A stretch of 7,990 nucleotides of DNA, taken from positions 1 to 7,990 of the forward strand of contig JAJYZY010000113.1 in NCBI GenBank assembly GCA_021799715.1, written 5' to 3'. Below the pieces are notes generated by a model, which did not search any database, was not told where the DNA came from, and saw only the letters and a list, made by a program, of their open reading frames with translations. Below are positions 1 to 5,804 of this stretch, piece by piece. The position numbers and the translations under genes were made by a program. The stretch comes from Planctomycetota bacterium (GTDB taxonomy: Bacteria > Planctomycetota > Phycisphaerae > WQYP01). Position 1 is the stretch's first letter, and each line of letters starts with the position of its first letter.

Positions 1-262
1 GCGTGCGGGGAAAACCATCGAGAACAAAACCGCCATGAACTTTCGCCACCCGGTCTTCCATAACCGTAATCATCAACTCGTCCGGCACGAGTTTGCCATG
101 ATCTATAAAATCACGAATTTTCAGGCCCAGCGGCGTGCCGGCGGATTTCTCCGAGCGGAGGATGTCCCCGCTGGACAAATGGGCAATTTTCATCCGGTGC
201 GCAATGCGAATTGCCTGCGTGCCCTTGCCCGCCCCAGGGGGTCCCAGCAGGGCCAGTCTCAT
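1..262 (-). CDS. adk: Adenylate kinase, N-terminal part (cut by window edge)
   Basis: Adenylate kinase is a cytoplasmic enzyme that interconverts ATP + AMP and 2 ADP. The first 87 residues are visible, translated from the reverse complement. The P-loop GPPGAGKGT lies at residues 7-15, the NMP-binding stretch HLSSGDILR at 28-36 and the family signature DGFPRT at 82-87, where the window ends. The LID domain and C-terminus lie outside, so intactness cannot be judged. The ATG (262-260) overlaps the secY stop in an ATGA arrangement, which suggests translational coupling. secY-adk is a common bacterial order. The reading frame is open throughout the visible part. The family assignment is essentially certain. 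Confidence 0.97.
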   Translation of the reverse strand, partial: MRLALLGPPGAGKGTQAIRIAHRMKIAHLSSGDILRSEKSAGTPLGLKIRDFIDHGKLVPDELMITVMEDRVAKVHGGFVLDGFPRT

Positions 263-1740
263 GCGGCTGACCCTTTAATGTTGTCGCGCCCCGGCAACGT
301 TTTGGGCGACCCTGTGGAGGAAGGTGTCGGCGGTGTTTTGCGTGGCTTGCGGGATGCAGGCCCCGCGCTTTCCTGACCACCGTCCAGAAGCCCGCCATAA
401 TTGCGCATGACCAGGTTGGCTTCCACCCGATAGATAAAGTCCAGCAATACGCTAACCACAATCAGCAGACCGGTTCCGCCAAGAAATTGTGTAATCATAA
501 AACTCACGCCCATATAGCGTGCCACAATTGTCGGCATCAAGGCGATAACGGCTAAAAACGCCGCGCCGCAATACGTGATGCGGGTCATGACCTGTTCGAG
601 ATACTCGGCCGTTCGCGGGCCGGGGCGGAGATTACGGATGAAGCTGCCGTAATCCCGGAGTTGATCCGCCATTTCCTTGGGTTGGAATTGGACGGTATTC
701 CAGAAATACGAGAAGAAGAAAATCATGATGACATACAATACAATGTAAATGTAGTGCCCCGGTTCAAGAGATTCCTGGATTACCTGAAAGACGTAAAATT
801 GTCCGAACCGGGGTGCCAACCAGCCCAGCAACACATTGGGGATCAGGATTAATGAACTGGCGAAGATAATCGGCATCACGCCGCCATGATTCACCCGCAG
901 CGGCAGATACTGATTGCTCATGCCACCATACATCTTGCGTCCGCGCATCTGCTTGGCCTGTTGGATTCCAATTCGCCGTTGTCCCATTTCCAGCGTAATG
1001 GCAGCCGCCGATACACCCACAAACGCAGCAATTAAGAACAGCACTGTACCGATTCCATAAGGATGCGAACCGGCTGATGAAACCCGAAACGACGATTGAT
1101 CCCATACATCCTGAATGGCCGCCGGCATTCGGGCGACGATGCCCGCCATGATTATCAGCGATACGCCGTTGCCAATGCCGTAGGCGTCAATTTGCTCGCC
1201 AAGCCACATTAAAAACACACTGCCGGCGGTCAGCGAGACAAGGCCGGAAATCCAGAACAGCGTGTAATGGTGGTAAAAGGTATCGGCATATAAAAAGCCG
1301 TGCGGGCTGCTGGCCGATGAGCGCGTCAGATACCCCATCCAGACAAATGATTGGATCAGGCACAATCCAACCGTGGCGTAGCGCGTCCATTCGTTAATTT
1401 TCCGCATGCCCGGCTCGCCTTCCTTCTGAAGCTTTTCCAGGGAAGGAATCACCGTACCGAGCAACTGGAAAATAATCGCGGCGCTGATATAGGGCATGAT
1501 GCCCAGGCCGAATATCGTGCTTAATCCCAGGTTGCCGCCGGAGAACAAGCTTAAATAACTGCTTATTTGCCCCAGGGGCGAAGAGCTTGAACTGCTGACA
1601 AATGAACTTAACGCGTGGGTGTCAACACCGGGAAGCGGAATGTAAAATCCGATCCGGTAGACACACAACAACCCGATGGTAAACAGAAGCTTGGTTCGCA
1701 ACTCGGGTATTTTGAAGATGTTCAGAATGGTCCGAAACAA
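259..1740 (-). CDS. secY: Protein translocase subunit SecY
   Basis: SecY is the ten-helix channel of the SecYEG translocon in the inner membrane. It exports unfolded preproteins with SecA and inserts membrane proteins with the ribosome. The 493 residues show the N-terminal FKIPELR stretch, then SGGNLG (68-72) and LGIMPYISA (79-87) around helix 2. GEQIDAYGIGNGVSLI lies at 181-196, the cytoplasmic GQRRIGIQ and GRKMYGG near 253-273, GGVMPIIFASS at 286-296, the RPGPRTAEYL loop at 372-381 (containing the conserved Arg of loop C5) and the end motif MRNYGG (445-450). A tail of about 45 residues rich in Pro, Ser and Lys follows; most SecY proteins are about 430-450 residues. The start is TTG at 1740: an in-frame TAA lies 42 bases upstream, no Met codon occurs before residue 82, and GAGG sits five bases before the TTG. 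A run of six serines occupies residues 49-54 in the plug region. Confidence 0.97.
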   Translation of the reverse strand: MFRTILNIFKIPELRTKLLFTIGLLCVYRIGFYIPLPGVDTHALSSFVSSSSSSPLGQISSYLSLFSGGNLGLSTIFGLGIMPYISAAIIFQLLGTVIPSLEKLQKEGEPGMRKINEWTRYATVGLCLIQSFVWMGYLTRSSASSPHGFLYADTFYHHYTLFWISGLVSLTAGSVFLMWLGEQIDAYGIGNGVSLIIMAGIVARMPAAIQDVWDQSSFRVSSAGSHPYGIGTVLFLIAAFVGVSAAAITLEMGQRRIGIQQAKQMRGRKMYGGMSNQYLPLRVNHGGVMPIIFASSLILIPNVLLGWLAPRFGQFYVFQVIQESLEPGHYIYIVLYVIMIFFFSYFWNTVQFQPKEMADQLRDYGSFIRNLRPGPRTAEYLEQVMTRITYCGAAFLAVIALMPTIVARYMGVSFMITQFLGGTGLLIVVSVLLDFIYRVEANLVMRNYGGLLDGGQESAGPASRKPRKTPPTPSSTGSPKTLPGRDNIKGSAA

Positions 1741-1745
1741 AACTA

Positions 1746-1749
1746 CCTC
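1746..1749 (-). promoter_or_regulatory. Ribosome binding site of secY (decides a TTG start)
   Basis: GAGG lies five bases upstream of the TTG at 1740-1738. No ATG or GTG exists in frame between the upstream in-frame TAA (1785-1783) and this TTG, so this site fixes the unusual start. Confidence 0.7.
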
Positions 1750-1822
1750 GCTGCAAAATATGCCCTCGTCGGCATGGAAAACTTACAAACTTCCTGCCCG
1801 GCCAAAACCTGCCGGACTCATG

Positions 1823-1852
1823 ATTTTACCCGATCACAGCCTGATAAACCAA
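1823..1852 (-). promoter_or_regulatory. Possible sigma-70-like promoter upstream of secY (weak)
   Basis: In the 145-base gap between rplO and secY, TTGGTT (1852-1847) and TAAAAT (1828-1823) are separated by 18 bases, pointing towards secY. Both hexamers depart from consensus and such pairs occur by chance in AT-richer gaps, so this is only a candidate for an internal secY-adk promoter. Confidence 0.22.
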
Positions 1853-1885
1853 CAACTGAACCGGAGCGGCAGTTATTCCAACGCA

Positions 1886-2413
1886 TCAGGCCTTCTTTTC
1901 GGATTCGCTGTGGCGTGGACGGAAGCGGCCGGTCTTCGGGTTCACTTTGTCCTTGTTGCGATCCAGTTCCAGAGTTCTGGTGCTGCCACCGGCATCGGTA
2001 ATTTTCTTTTCCGCCTGTTTGCTGAATTTCCCGGCCACCACATGCAGCTTGCGGGACAACTGGCCGTCACCGAGGATTTTCACCGGCAACTTTTCATCGC
2101 GAATCAGGCGCGCGGAAATCAGGGCCGCGGAATCAACGGTTTGACCATCCTGGAAGAAACGGTTCAAATCATTGACATTCACAACGCTGAATTTCTGGGC
2201 GAAATAGTTGTTATTAAAGCCGCGCTTCGGCAAACGGCGGAACAACGGCAAATTGCCGCCTTCCGACCCGAACGCCGGTCCACCGCCGGCACGGGCACCG
2301 CTGCCCTTGGTGCCGCGACCGGATGTTTTGCCATGTCCGCTGCTTTCGCCGCGACCAATGCGTTTGCGCTTTTTATGAGCGCCTGCCAGAGCGGTAATTT
2401 CATGAATCATCAT
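1886..2413 (-). CDS. rplO: 50S ribosomal protein L15 (uL15)
   Basis: L15 binds 23S rRNA and joins late in large-subunit assembly. The protein is 175 residues from the chosen ATG. It has the basic glycine-rich start HKKRKRIGRG (13-22), SGHGKTSGRG (25-34), GGPAFGSEGGNLPLFRRLPKRGF (44-66) and the C-terminal globular part ending near AGGSTRTLEL (141-150). A charged tail of about 25 residues follows, ending SESEKKA; typical L15 is about 145 residues. An upstream in-frame start at 2458 would add 15 unconserved residues; AGGAG at 2427-2423 instead points to the ATG at 2413. A second ATG follows immediately. The gene sits directly after rpsE, where many bacteria have rpmD between the two. Confidence 0.96.
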   Translation of the reverse strand: MMIHEITALAGAHKKRKRIGRGESSGHGKTSGRGTKGSGARAGGGPAFGSEGGNLPLFRRLPKRGFNNNYFAQKFSVVNVNDLNRFFQDGQTVDSAALISARLIRDEKLPVKILGDGQLSRKLHVVAGKFSKQAEKKITDAGGSTRTLELDRNKDKVNPKTGRFRPRHSESEKKA

Positions 2414-2422
2414 TGTACTTAT

Positions 2423-2427
2423 CTCCT
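2423..2427 (-). promoter_or_regulatory. Shine-Dalgarno of rplO
   Basis: AGGAG with nine bases to the ATG at 2413. It selects this start over the upstream in-frame start at 2458 and matches where homology to L15 begins. Confidence 0.8.
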
Positions 2428-2479
2428 GCTGCGGGTATCGGTTCAAGCCCGTCCGCAAAATATGGGAACTTCGCCGTTA

Positions 2480-2971
2480 TTAACCAATGGTAACGCCGCG
2501 GTTCTGCTCAATAACTTCCTTGGTGCGAAGCGATTCCAGTGCCGCCAATGTGGCCCGGCACAGATTCTTCTTGTTCGTTGAGCCATAGGCTTTGGTCAAT
2601 ACATCGCGAATTCCCACCAGTTCCAGCAATGGCCGGACAAAACGCCCGGCTTTCACACCGGTGCCCGGACGGGCGGGTACAAGCTTAATTCGGCTGGCAC
2701 CGAAACGACCGAGCACTTCATGGGGAATCGTTCCGCCGTTAAGCGAAATTTGCACCATGCGCTTGCGGGCGTCTTTCGTGGCTTTTTCCACCGCCGCCGG
2801 GACTTCCTTGGCTTTGGCATAGCCTAAGCCAAGATTACCGTTGCGGTCGCCCGCGGCCACCAGCGCCTCGAACGAAAAATTCTTTCCGCCCTTGACCACT
2901 TTGGCGCTTCGAAACACGCCAACGGTGCTGGACTCAAAGCCACGATCTTCATCAAAATTGCGTTCTGCCAT
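2480..2971 (-). CDS. rpsE: 30S ribosomal protein S5 (uS5)
   Basis: S5 lies near the mRNA entry tunnel and the decoding-site face of the small subunit and affects translational accuracy. The 163-residue protein has the double-stranded-RNA-binding S5 N domain (AKVVKGGKNFSFEALVAAGD at 23-42, then LGLGYAKAKEVP at 47-58). The C-terminal domain carries GGTIPHEVLGRFGASRIKL (79-97), PGTGVKAG (102-109) and LTKAYGSTNKKN (125-136). Length is normal. At 110-113 it reads RFVR, where the families I remember have a Gly-Pro-Val-Arg-type sequence. The ribosome binding site is poor: the nearest purine-rich stretch is GACGGG about eight bases upstream. rplO follows after 66 bases with no rpmD between. Confidence 0.97.
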   Translation of the reverse strand: MAERNFDEDRGFESSTVGVFRSAKVVKGGKNFSFEALVAAGDRNGNLGLGYAKAKEVPAAVEKATKDARKRMVQISLNGGTIPHEVLGRFGASRIKLVPARPGTGVKAGRFVRPLLELVGIRDVLTKAYGSTNKKNLCRATLAALESLRTKEVIEQNRGVTIG

Positions 2972-3077
2972 AATCGAACCCGTCTATACCTGTTTCCGTA
3001 AACTCATGAACTCAACATTTCAACACGCGGCATATCACATCACCGCGATCGGCCGCTCCGCTCGAAAGGCGGGCTTA

Positions 3078-3449
3078 TTAAAACTGCAAACCGCCTTCAC
3101 GGGCGGCATCCGCCAGAGCCTTCACCCGGCCATGATAGCGATAGCCACCGCGGTCAAACGCGACCTTATTTATACCCTTTTCTTTGGCCCGTTGTGCAAT
3201 CTGTTGGCCAATGAGCACCGCGGCCTTCACATTTCCGCCGCTGCCGGTCGTGCCGCGGAGATTCTTTTCCAGAGTATTCGCTGATACCAGCGTTCTTCCG
3301 GTGGTATCATCAACAATCTGGACGGAGATATTCTTTAAGCTGCGGAAGACCGACAAACGCGGACGTTCAGTGGTTCCGCGGACCACGCCGCGGATACGAG
3401 CCTTGCGTCGATCTTGGCGCTTTAGTTTAATGGCACTGATTGAACTCAT
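3078..3449 (-). CDS. rplR: 50S ribosomal protein L18 (uL18)
   Basis: L18 binds 5S rRNA and, with L5, anchors it in the central protuberance of the large subunit. The 123 residues show the basic N-terminal arm ([14 protein letters not shown], 8-21), [20 protein letters not shown] (29-48), the central [23 protein letters not shown] region (71-93) and the signature [26 protein letters not shown] (96-121). Length is normal. AAGGTG a few bases upstream supports the ATG at 3449. It follows rplF after a 104-base gap that contains several inverted repeats. Confidence 0.97.
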   Translation of the reverse strand: MSSISAIKLKRQDRRKARIRGVVRGTTERPRLSVFRSLKNISVQIVDDTTGRTLVSANTLEKNLRGTTGSGGNVKAAVLIGQQIAQRAKEKGINKVAFDRGGYRYHGRVKALADAAREGGLQF

Positions 3450-3474
3450 GACTGCACCTTACATTTTTAATTCA

Positions 3475-3504
3475 CGCGGCCCGCCGCGATTGAATTCCAT
3501 TCAA
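3475..3504 (-). repeat. Tandem inverted repeats in the rplF-rplR gap
   Basis: In mRNA order, TTGAAT-GGA-ATTCAA (3504-3490) is a perfect six-base stem with a three-base loop. It is followed, after one base, by CGCGGC-GG-GCCGCG (3488-3475), which can fold as a five-base GC stem with a CGGG loop. No T-run follows, so it does not look like an intrinsic terminator. Function unknown; a role in RNA stability or in delaying ribosome access to rplR is only inference. Confidence 0.5.
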
Positions 3505-3535
3505 CACAAACTGGTGTCCATGGCACCGGCGATCC

Positions 3536-3555
3536 AACACCACGCCAATGGTGTT
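3536..3555 (-). repeat. Hairpin overlapping the rplF stop codon
   Basis: In mRNA order, AACACCA (3555-3549) and TGGTGTT (3542-3536) form a perfect seven-base stem around a six-base loop. A U-G pair can extend it. The 5' arm includes two bases of the rplF TAA (3556-3554). No T-run follows. Confidence 0.5.
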
Positions 3556-4108
3556 ATTTGGCACCCGCGCCAGCGAACTGTTTGCCCGCCTTGCGTTTGA
3601 CCACTTCGCCCACATAGCGAATTCCCTTGCCTAGATACGGCTCGGGCTTGCGCACCCGGCGGATGTCCGCGGCCAATTGACCCACCGCCTGTTTATCCGC
3701 GCCGGCGATGTTAATGCGCGTTCCCTGGCCTTCAATTTTAACCGCCACGCCATCAGGAATGGCTATTTTTATCTGATTGGCATAGCCAACCGAAAGCGCC
3801 ACAACCTTACCCTGCAATTCCGCTTTATAACCGACGCCCTGAATTTCCAGATCCGCGGTAAACCCGTCCACAACACCCTTGATCATATTGGCGATCAATA
3901 CTCGGGTCAGGCCATGCACGCTACGGCTTATTTTCTCATCATCCAGCCGCTGCACCAGCACTTTGCCGGCATCCATTTTCACCGCCACCCGCGGGTGGTG
4001 CTTCAAAGACAATTTGCCCTTGGGGCCTTCCACGCGGACATCATGGCCTTGCACGGCAACTTTTACGTTGGCCGGTACGTTTACAGGCAATTTTCCAATT
4101 CGGCTCAT
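3554..4108 (-). CDS. rplF: 50S ribosomal protein L6 (uL6)
   Basis: L6 is a two-domain protein near the factor-binding (GTPase-associated) region of the large subunit, touching the sarcin-ricin loop area. The 184 residues begin MSRIGKLPVNVPANV. VRVEGPKGKL lies at 24-33, IQGVGYKAELQG at 89-100 (start of the second repeat) and the family signature KPEPYLGKGIRY at 154-165, followed by a basic C-terminus (VVKRKAGK). Length is normal. GAGG (4117-4114) lies five bases before the ATG, a good ribosome binding site. The gap from rpsH is 92 bases and holds a long inverted repeat and a minicistron ending on the rplF start. Confidence 0.97.
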   Translation of the reverse strand: MSRIGKLPVNVPANVKVAVQGHDVRVEGPKGKLSLKHHPRVAVKMDAGKVLVQRLDDEKISRSVHGLTRVLIANMIKGVVDGFTADLEIQGVGYKAELQGKVVALSVGYANQIKIAIPDGVAVKIEGQGTRINIAGADKQAVGQLAADIRRVRKPEPYLGKGIRYVGEVVKRKAGKQFAGAGAK

Positions 4109-4120
4109 ATTAACCTCGCC

Positions 4121-4174
4121 AATTTCAGCATCTGGTATCCGGGGATTCTTCTGAAGCGGTCACCCGCTGAAATT
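4121..4174 (-). repeat. Long inverted repeat with nested GNRA-loop hairpin, upstream of rplF
   Basis: In mRNA order, AATTTCAGC (4174-4166) is perfectly complementary to GCTGAAATT (4129-4121), nine bases, with 36 bases between. Inside and overlapping the 5' arm, AGCGG-GTGA-CCGCT (4168-4155) forms a five-base stem capped by a GUGA (GNRA-type) loop. The two share the bases AGC at 4168-4166, so they exclude each other at least in part. The 3' arm ends three bases before the rplF GAGG. A regulatory switch is possible but unproven. Confidence 0.5.
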
Positions 4175-4200
4175 CCGCCCGGCGGCCAGTGCCGCGATTA

Positions 4201-4596
4201 TCAATAAACTGTCGCCAGAAGCTCGCCACCAATATTCTGCTGGCGGGCCTGACGGTCACTTAGCACTCCACGGCTGGTGGAAAGCACCACAATACCCATT
4301 GAATCCAATACACGCGGAAAATCATTGACACCGCGATACACGCGGCATCCGGGTTTGCTGACCCGCTGCACATGACGGATCAGCGATTGCCCGTCGGTAT
4401 TGTACTTTACCGTCAGACGGATCAGGCCCTGTCGTGTGCCATCATCGAGAATACTGTAATCGACAATAAAGCCTTCTTCCTTAAGTACCCGCGCAATACC
4501 CTCACAGATGCGTGAATTTTTCACATCCACCGTTTTATGTCTGGCATGAGCGCCATTCCGCAACCGTGTGAGCATGTCCGCAATCGTATCGGTCAT
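4201..4596 (-). CDS. rpsH: 30S ribosomal protein S8 (uS8)
   Basis: S8 is a primary binder of the 16S rRNA central domain. In E. coli it also represses the spc operon by binding its mRNA near the start of rplE. The 131 residues begin MTDTIADMLTRLRNG, the usual S8 start, and continue with VLKEEGFIVDY (37-47). The C-terminal rRNA-binding motif STSRGVLSDRQAR (106-118) follows, and the end is IGGELLATVY. Length is normal. AGAGGA a few bases upstream supports the ATG at 4596. I could not identify an S8-like target structure near rplE here, so autoregulation of the E. coli kind is not supported by what I see. Confidence 0.97.
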   Translation of the reverse strand: MTDTIADMLTRLRNGAHARHKTVDVKNSRICEGIARVLKEEGFIVDYSILDDGTRQGLIRLTVKYNTDGQSLIRHVQRVSKPGCRVYRGVNDFPRVLDSMGIVVLSTSRGVLSDRQARQQNIGGELLATVY

Positions 4597-4643
4597 GATG
4601 TCCTCTTGATTCTGCTTTCGCCGTTCAAATCCAACATTTCAAT

Positions 4644-4660
4644 GTAACACTTTATGTTAC
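4644..4660 (-). repeat. Small hairpin spanning the rpsN stop codon
   Basis: In mRNA order, GTAACA (4660-4655) pairs perfectly with TGTTAC (4649-4644) across a five-base loop; a U-G pair can close it further. The stem contains the rpsN TAA (4659-4657). It is short and AT-rich, so probably weak. Confidence 0.4.
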
Positions 4661-4926
4661 CAGGAACTCTTTTTCATTCCCGGTATTTTGCCATCCGATG
4701 CCAATTGCCGCAGCACCAGTCGCGATACGCGGAACTTCCGGTAATATCCACGACGTCGGCCCGTCAATTCGCACCGCCTTGCCAGGCGTGACGGACTGGA
4801 ATCCCGCGGCAACTTCGCAAGGGCTACGTAATTTTTTTCCTTCTTGAGCTTGCGCCGCAACTCGGCATACTGCTCAACCAGGGCCTGTCGCTTTTTGTAC
4901 CGGTTTTTCCACGCTGTTGTTGCCAT
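4657..4926 (-). CDS. rpsN: 30S ribosomal protein S14, long zinc-free type (uS14)
   Basis: S14 sits in the head of the small subunit near the A and P sites and is needed for late 30S assembly. The protein is 89 residues and starts MATTAWKNRYKKRQ. It has LPRDSSPSRLARRCELTGR at 39-57, RGYYRKFRVSRLVLRQLA at 59-76 and the usual end IPGMKKSSW. Only one cysteine (residue 52) is present, so it is the C-minus form without the two CXXC zinc knuckles of the short 61-residue type. The ribosome binding site is modest (AGGC about nine bases upstream). The gap after rplE is largely filled by a 22-codon open frame. Confidence 0.97.
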   Translation of the reverse strand: MATTAWKNRYKKRQALVEQYAELRRKLKKEKNYVALAKLPRDSSPSRLARRCELTGRRRGYYRKFRVSRLVLRQLASDGKIPGMKKSSW

Positions 4927-4940
4927 AATTTACGCCTGAC

Positions 4941-5009
4941 TCAAAAACTCTTGAACTTATCCATTTTTGCAAAGCCACCGACATCAGCGGCTTGTGCAAC
5001 AATCCACAT
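4941..5009 (-). CDS. Possible 22-codon minicistron between rplE and rpsN (hypothetical)
   Basis: After the rplE stop (5017-5015) an ATG at 5009 opens a 22-codon frame (beginning MWIVAQAADV, ending KFKSF) that closes with TGA 14 bases before the rpsN ATG. GAGG overlaps the rplE stop, but only three bases separate it from the ATG, which is short. I recognise no family. It could be a leader that keeps ribosomes moving from rplE to rpsN, or a chance frame; at this length chance is quite possible. Confidence 0.25.
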   Translation of the reverse strand: MWIVAQAADVGGFAKMDKFKSF

Positions 5010-5014
5010 TTTCC

Positions 5015-5761
5015 TCAGCCTGCTTTACGCGCCTTGGTTTCCGCCTGATCCTGCTGGAACGGCATTCCCAGAAACTTCAGCAGCGCGAAGCCCGCCTTGT
5101 CATCCCGGGCGGTGGTCACAATGGTGATCGCCAGGCCCTGATGAAACGTGATGCGGTCGGTCTGTACTTCCGGAAATACCGTCTGTTCCGTCAAGCCAAG
5201 ATTGTAGTTGCCGCGACCGTCGAAGGCATTGGTTCTCAAACCCCGAAAATCCTTGACGCGGGGAATTGCCAGCGTGATGAGTCGATCCATGAACTCCCAC
5301 ATCCGCTGGCCCCGCAGAGTGACTTTTGCGCCGATTTCCATGCCTTGCCGCAGCTTGAAGTTCGACACACTTTTACGGGCCTGGCATACCACCGCTTTTT
5401 GGCCGGCAATCTGAGTTAATTCCTTGACCGCAGCTTCCAGACGGGGCTTTTCAGTAATCGCCTTGCCCAAGCCGGCGCTGATGACAACCTTGGTAATGCG
5501 GGGAATGGCCATGCGGTTGGTGATGCCCAACTCCTTCGCCAGGGCCGGGGCAATTTCCTCATTGTATCGTTTCAGCAGTCGCGGGCTGTAGCCAGCCGGG
5601 AAAGCCTGCGCCTTGCCGGATTCAACAACTTCCTCCTGCGTGGATTCCCGCGCGCCACCGGCCTTTTCCGCTTTTTTTGCGGCTTTCGCCGCCTTAGCGG
5701 CTTCGATCTGCTCGGCCGTGGGAGCAGACTTTACTTTCTTTTCTTTTTCTTCTTTTGCCAT
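5015..5761 (-). CDS. rplE: 50S ribosomal protein L5 with N-terminal extension (uL5)
   Basis: L5 binds 5S rRNA in the central protuberance and contacts the P-site tRNA and the small-subunit head. The conserved core runs from about residue 58 (YSPRLLKRYNEEIAPAL) through IPRITKVVIS (86-95), QARKSVSNFKLRQG (127-140), KVTLRGQRMWEF (146-157) and DFRGL..FDGRGNYNLG (171-189) to LLKFLGMPF (227-235). Before it lie about 55 extra residues rich in Lys, Ala and Glu (AAKAAKAAKKAEKAGG at 21-36), and after it about 13 more; E. coli L5 has 179 residues, this has 248. AGAGGT (5776-5771), nine bases before the ATG at 5761, supports translation of the extension. The extension looks disordered or helical and highly charged; its role is unknown. 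Confidence 0.96.
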   Translation of the reverse strand: MAKEEKEKKVKSAPTAEQIEAAKAAKAAKKAEKAGGARESTQEEVVESGKAQAFPAGYSPRLLKRYNEEIAPALAKELGITNRMAIPRITKVVISAGLGKAITEKPRLEAAVKELTQIAGQKAVVCQARKSVSNFKLRQGMEIGAKVTLRGQRMWEFMDRLITLAIPRVKDFRGLRTNAFDGRGNYNLGLTEQTVFPEVQTDRITFHQGLAITIVTTARDDKAGFALLKFLGMPFQQDQAETKARKAG

Positions 5762-5770
5762 GATTTCAAT

Positions 5771-5776
5771 ACCTCT
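5771..5776 (-). promoter_or_regulatory. Shine-Dalgarno of rplE (supports the extended start)
   Basis: AGAGGT with nine bases to the ATG at 5761. It is the evidence that the long charged N-terminus is really translated rather than an over-called start. Confidence 0.75.
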
Positions 5777-5804
5777 GTAGTTTTTGGTTTAACCGGCGAT
5801 CAGC

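Noticed and set aside
111..461. Minus-strand open frame overlapping adk and the secY end
   Set aside because: It is out of frame with both genes, which have clear family motifs across the same bases.
1676..2581. 301-codon plus-strand open frame
   Set aside because: It runs antisense to the start of secY, all of rplO and the end of rpsE, all strongly recognised genes. Its product resembles no family I know, and antisense open frames are common opposite such coding sequence.
3004..3033. Nine-codon frame in the rplR-rpsE gap, overlapping another seven-codon frame by ATGA
   Set aside because: Both are very short, lack good ribosome binding sites and do not reach the rpsE start, so chance is the simpler explanation.
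3475..3488. GC-rich hairpin before rplR as an intrinsic terminator
   Set aside because: The sequence after the stem in the direction of transcription is TGAATTAAAAATG, with no T-tract, and the operon clearly continues.
3677..4207. 176-codon plus-strand open frame opposite rplF
   Set aside because: It is a shadow of L6 coding sequence with no recognisable domain.
5655..5710. Repeat-like Lys/Ala codons in rplE as a DNA repeat
   Set aside because: The bases vary between units (mixed GCG, GCC, GCT, GCA and AAA, AAG codons), so it is low-complexity protein sequence rather than a DNA tandem repeat.
5762..5804. S8 autoregulatory target between rplX and rplE
   Set aside because: This is where E. 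coli S8 represses the spc operon, but I could not find a structure resembling the 16S helix 21 mimic in this short gap.
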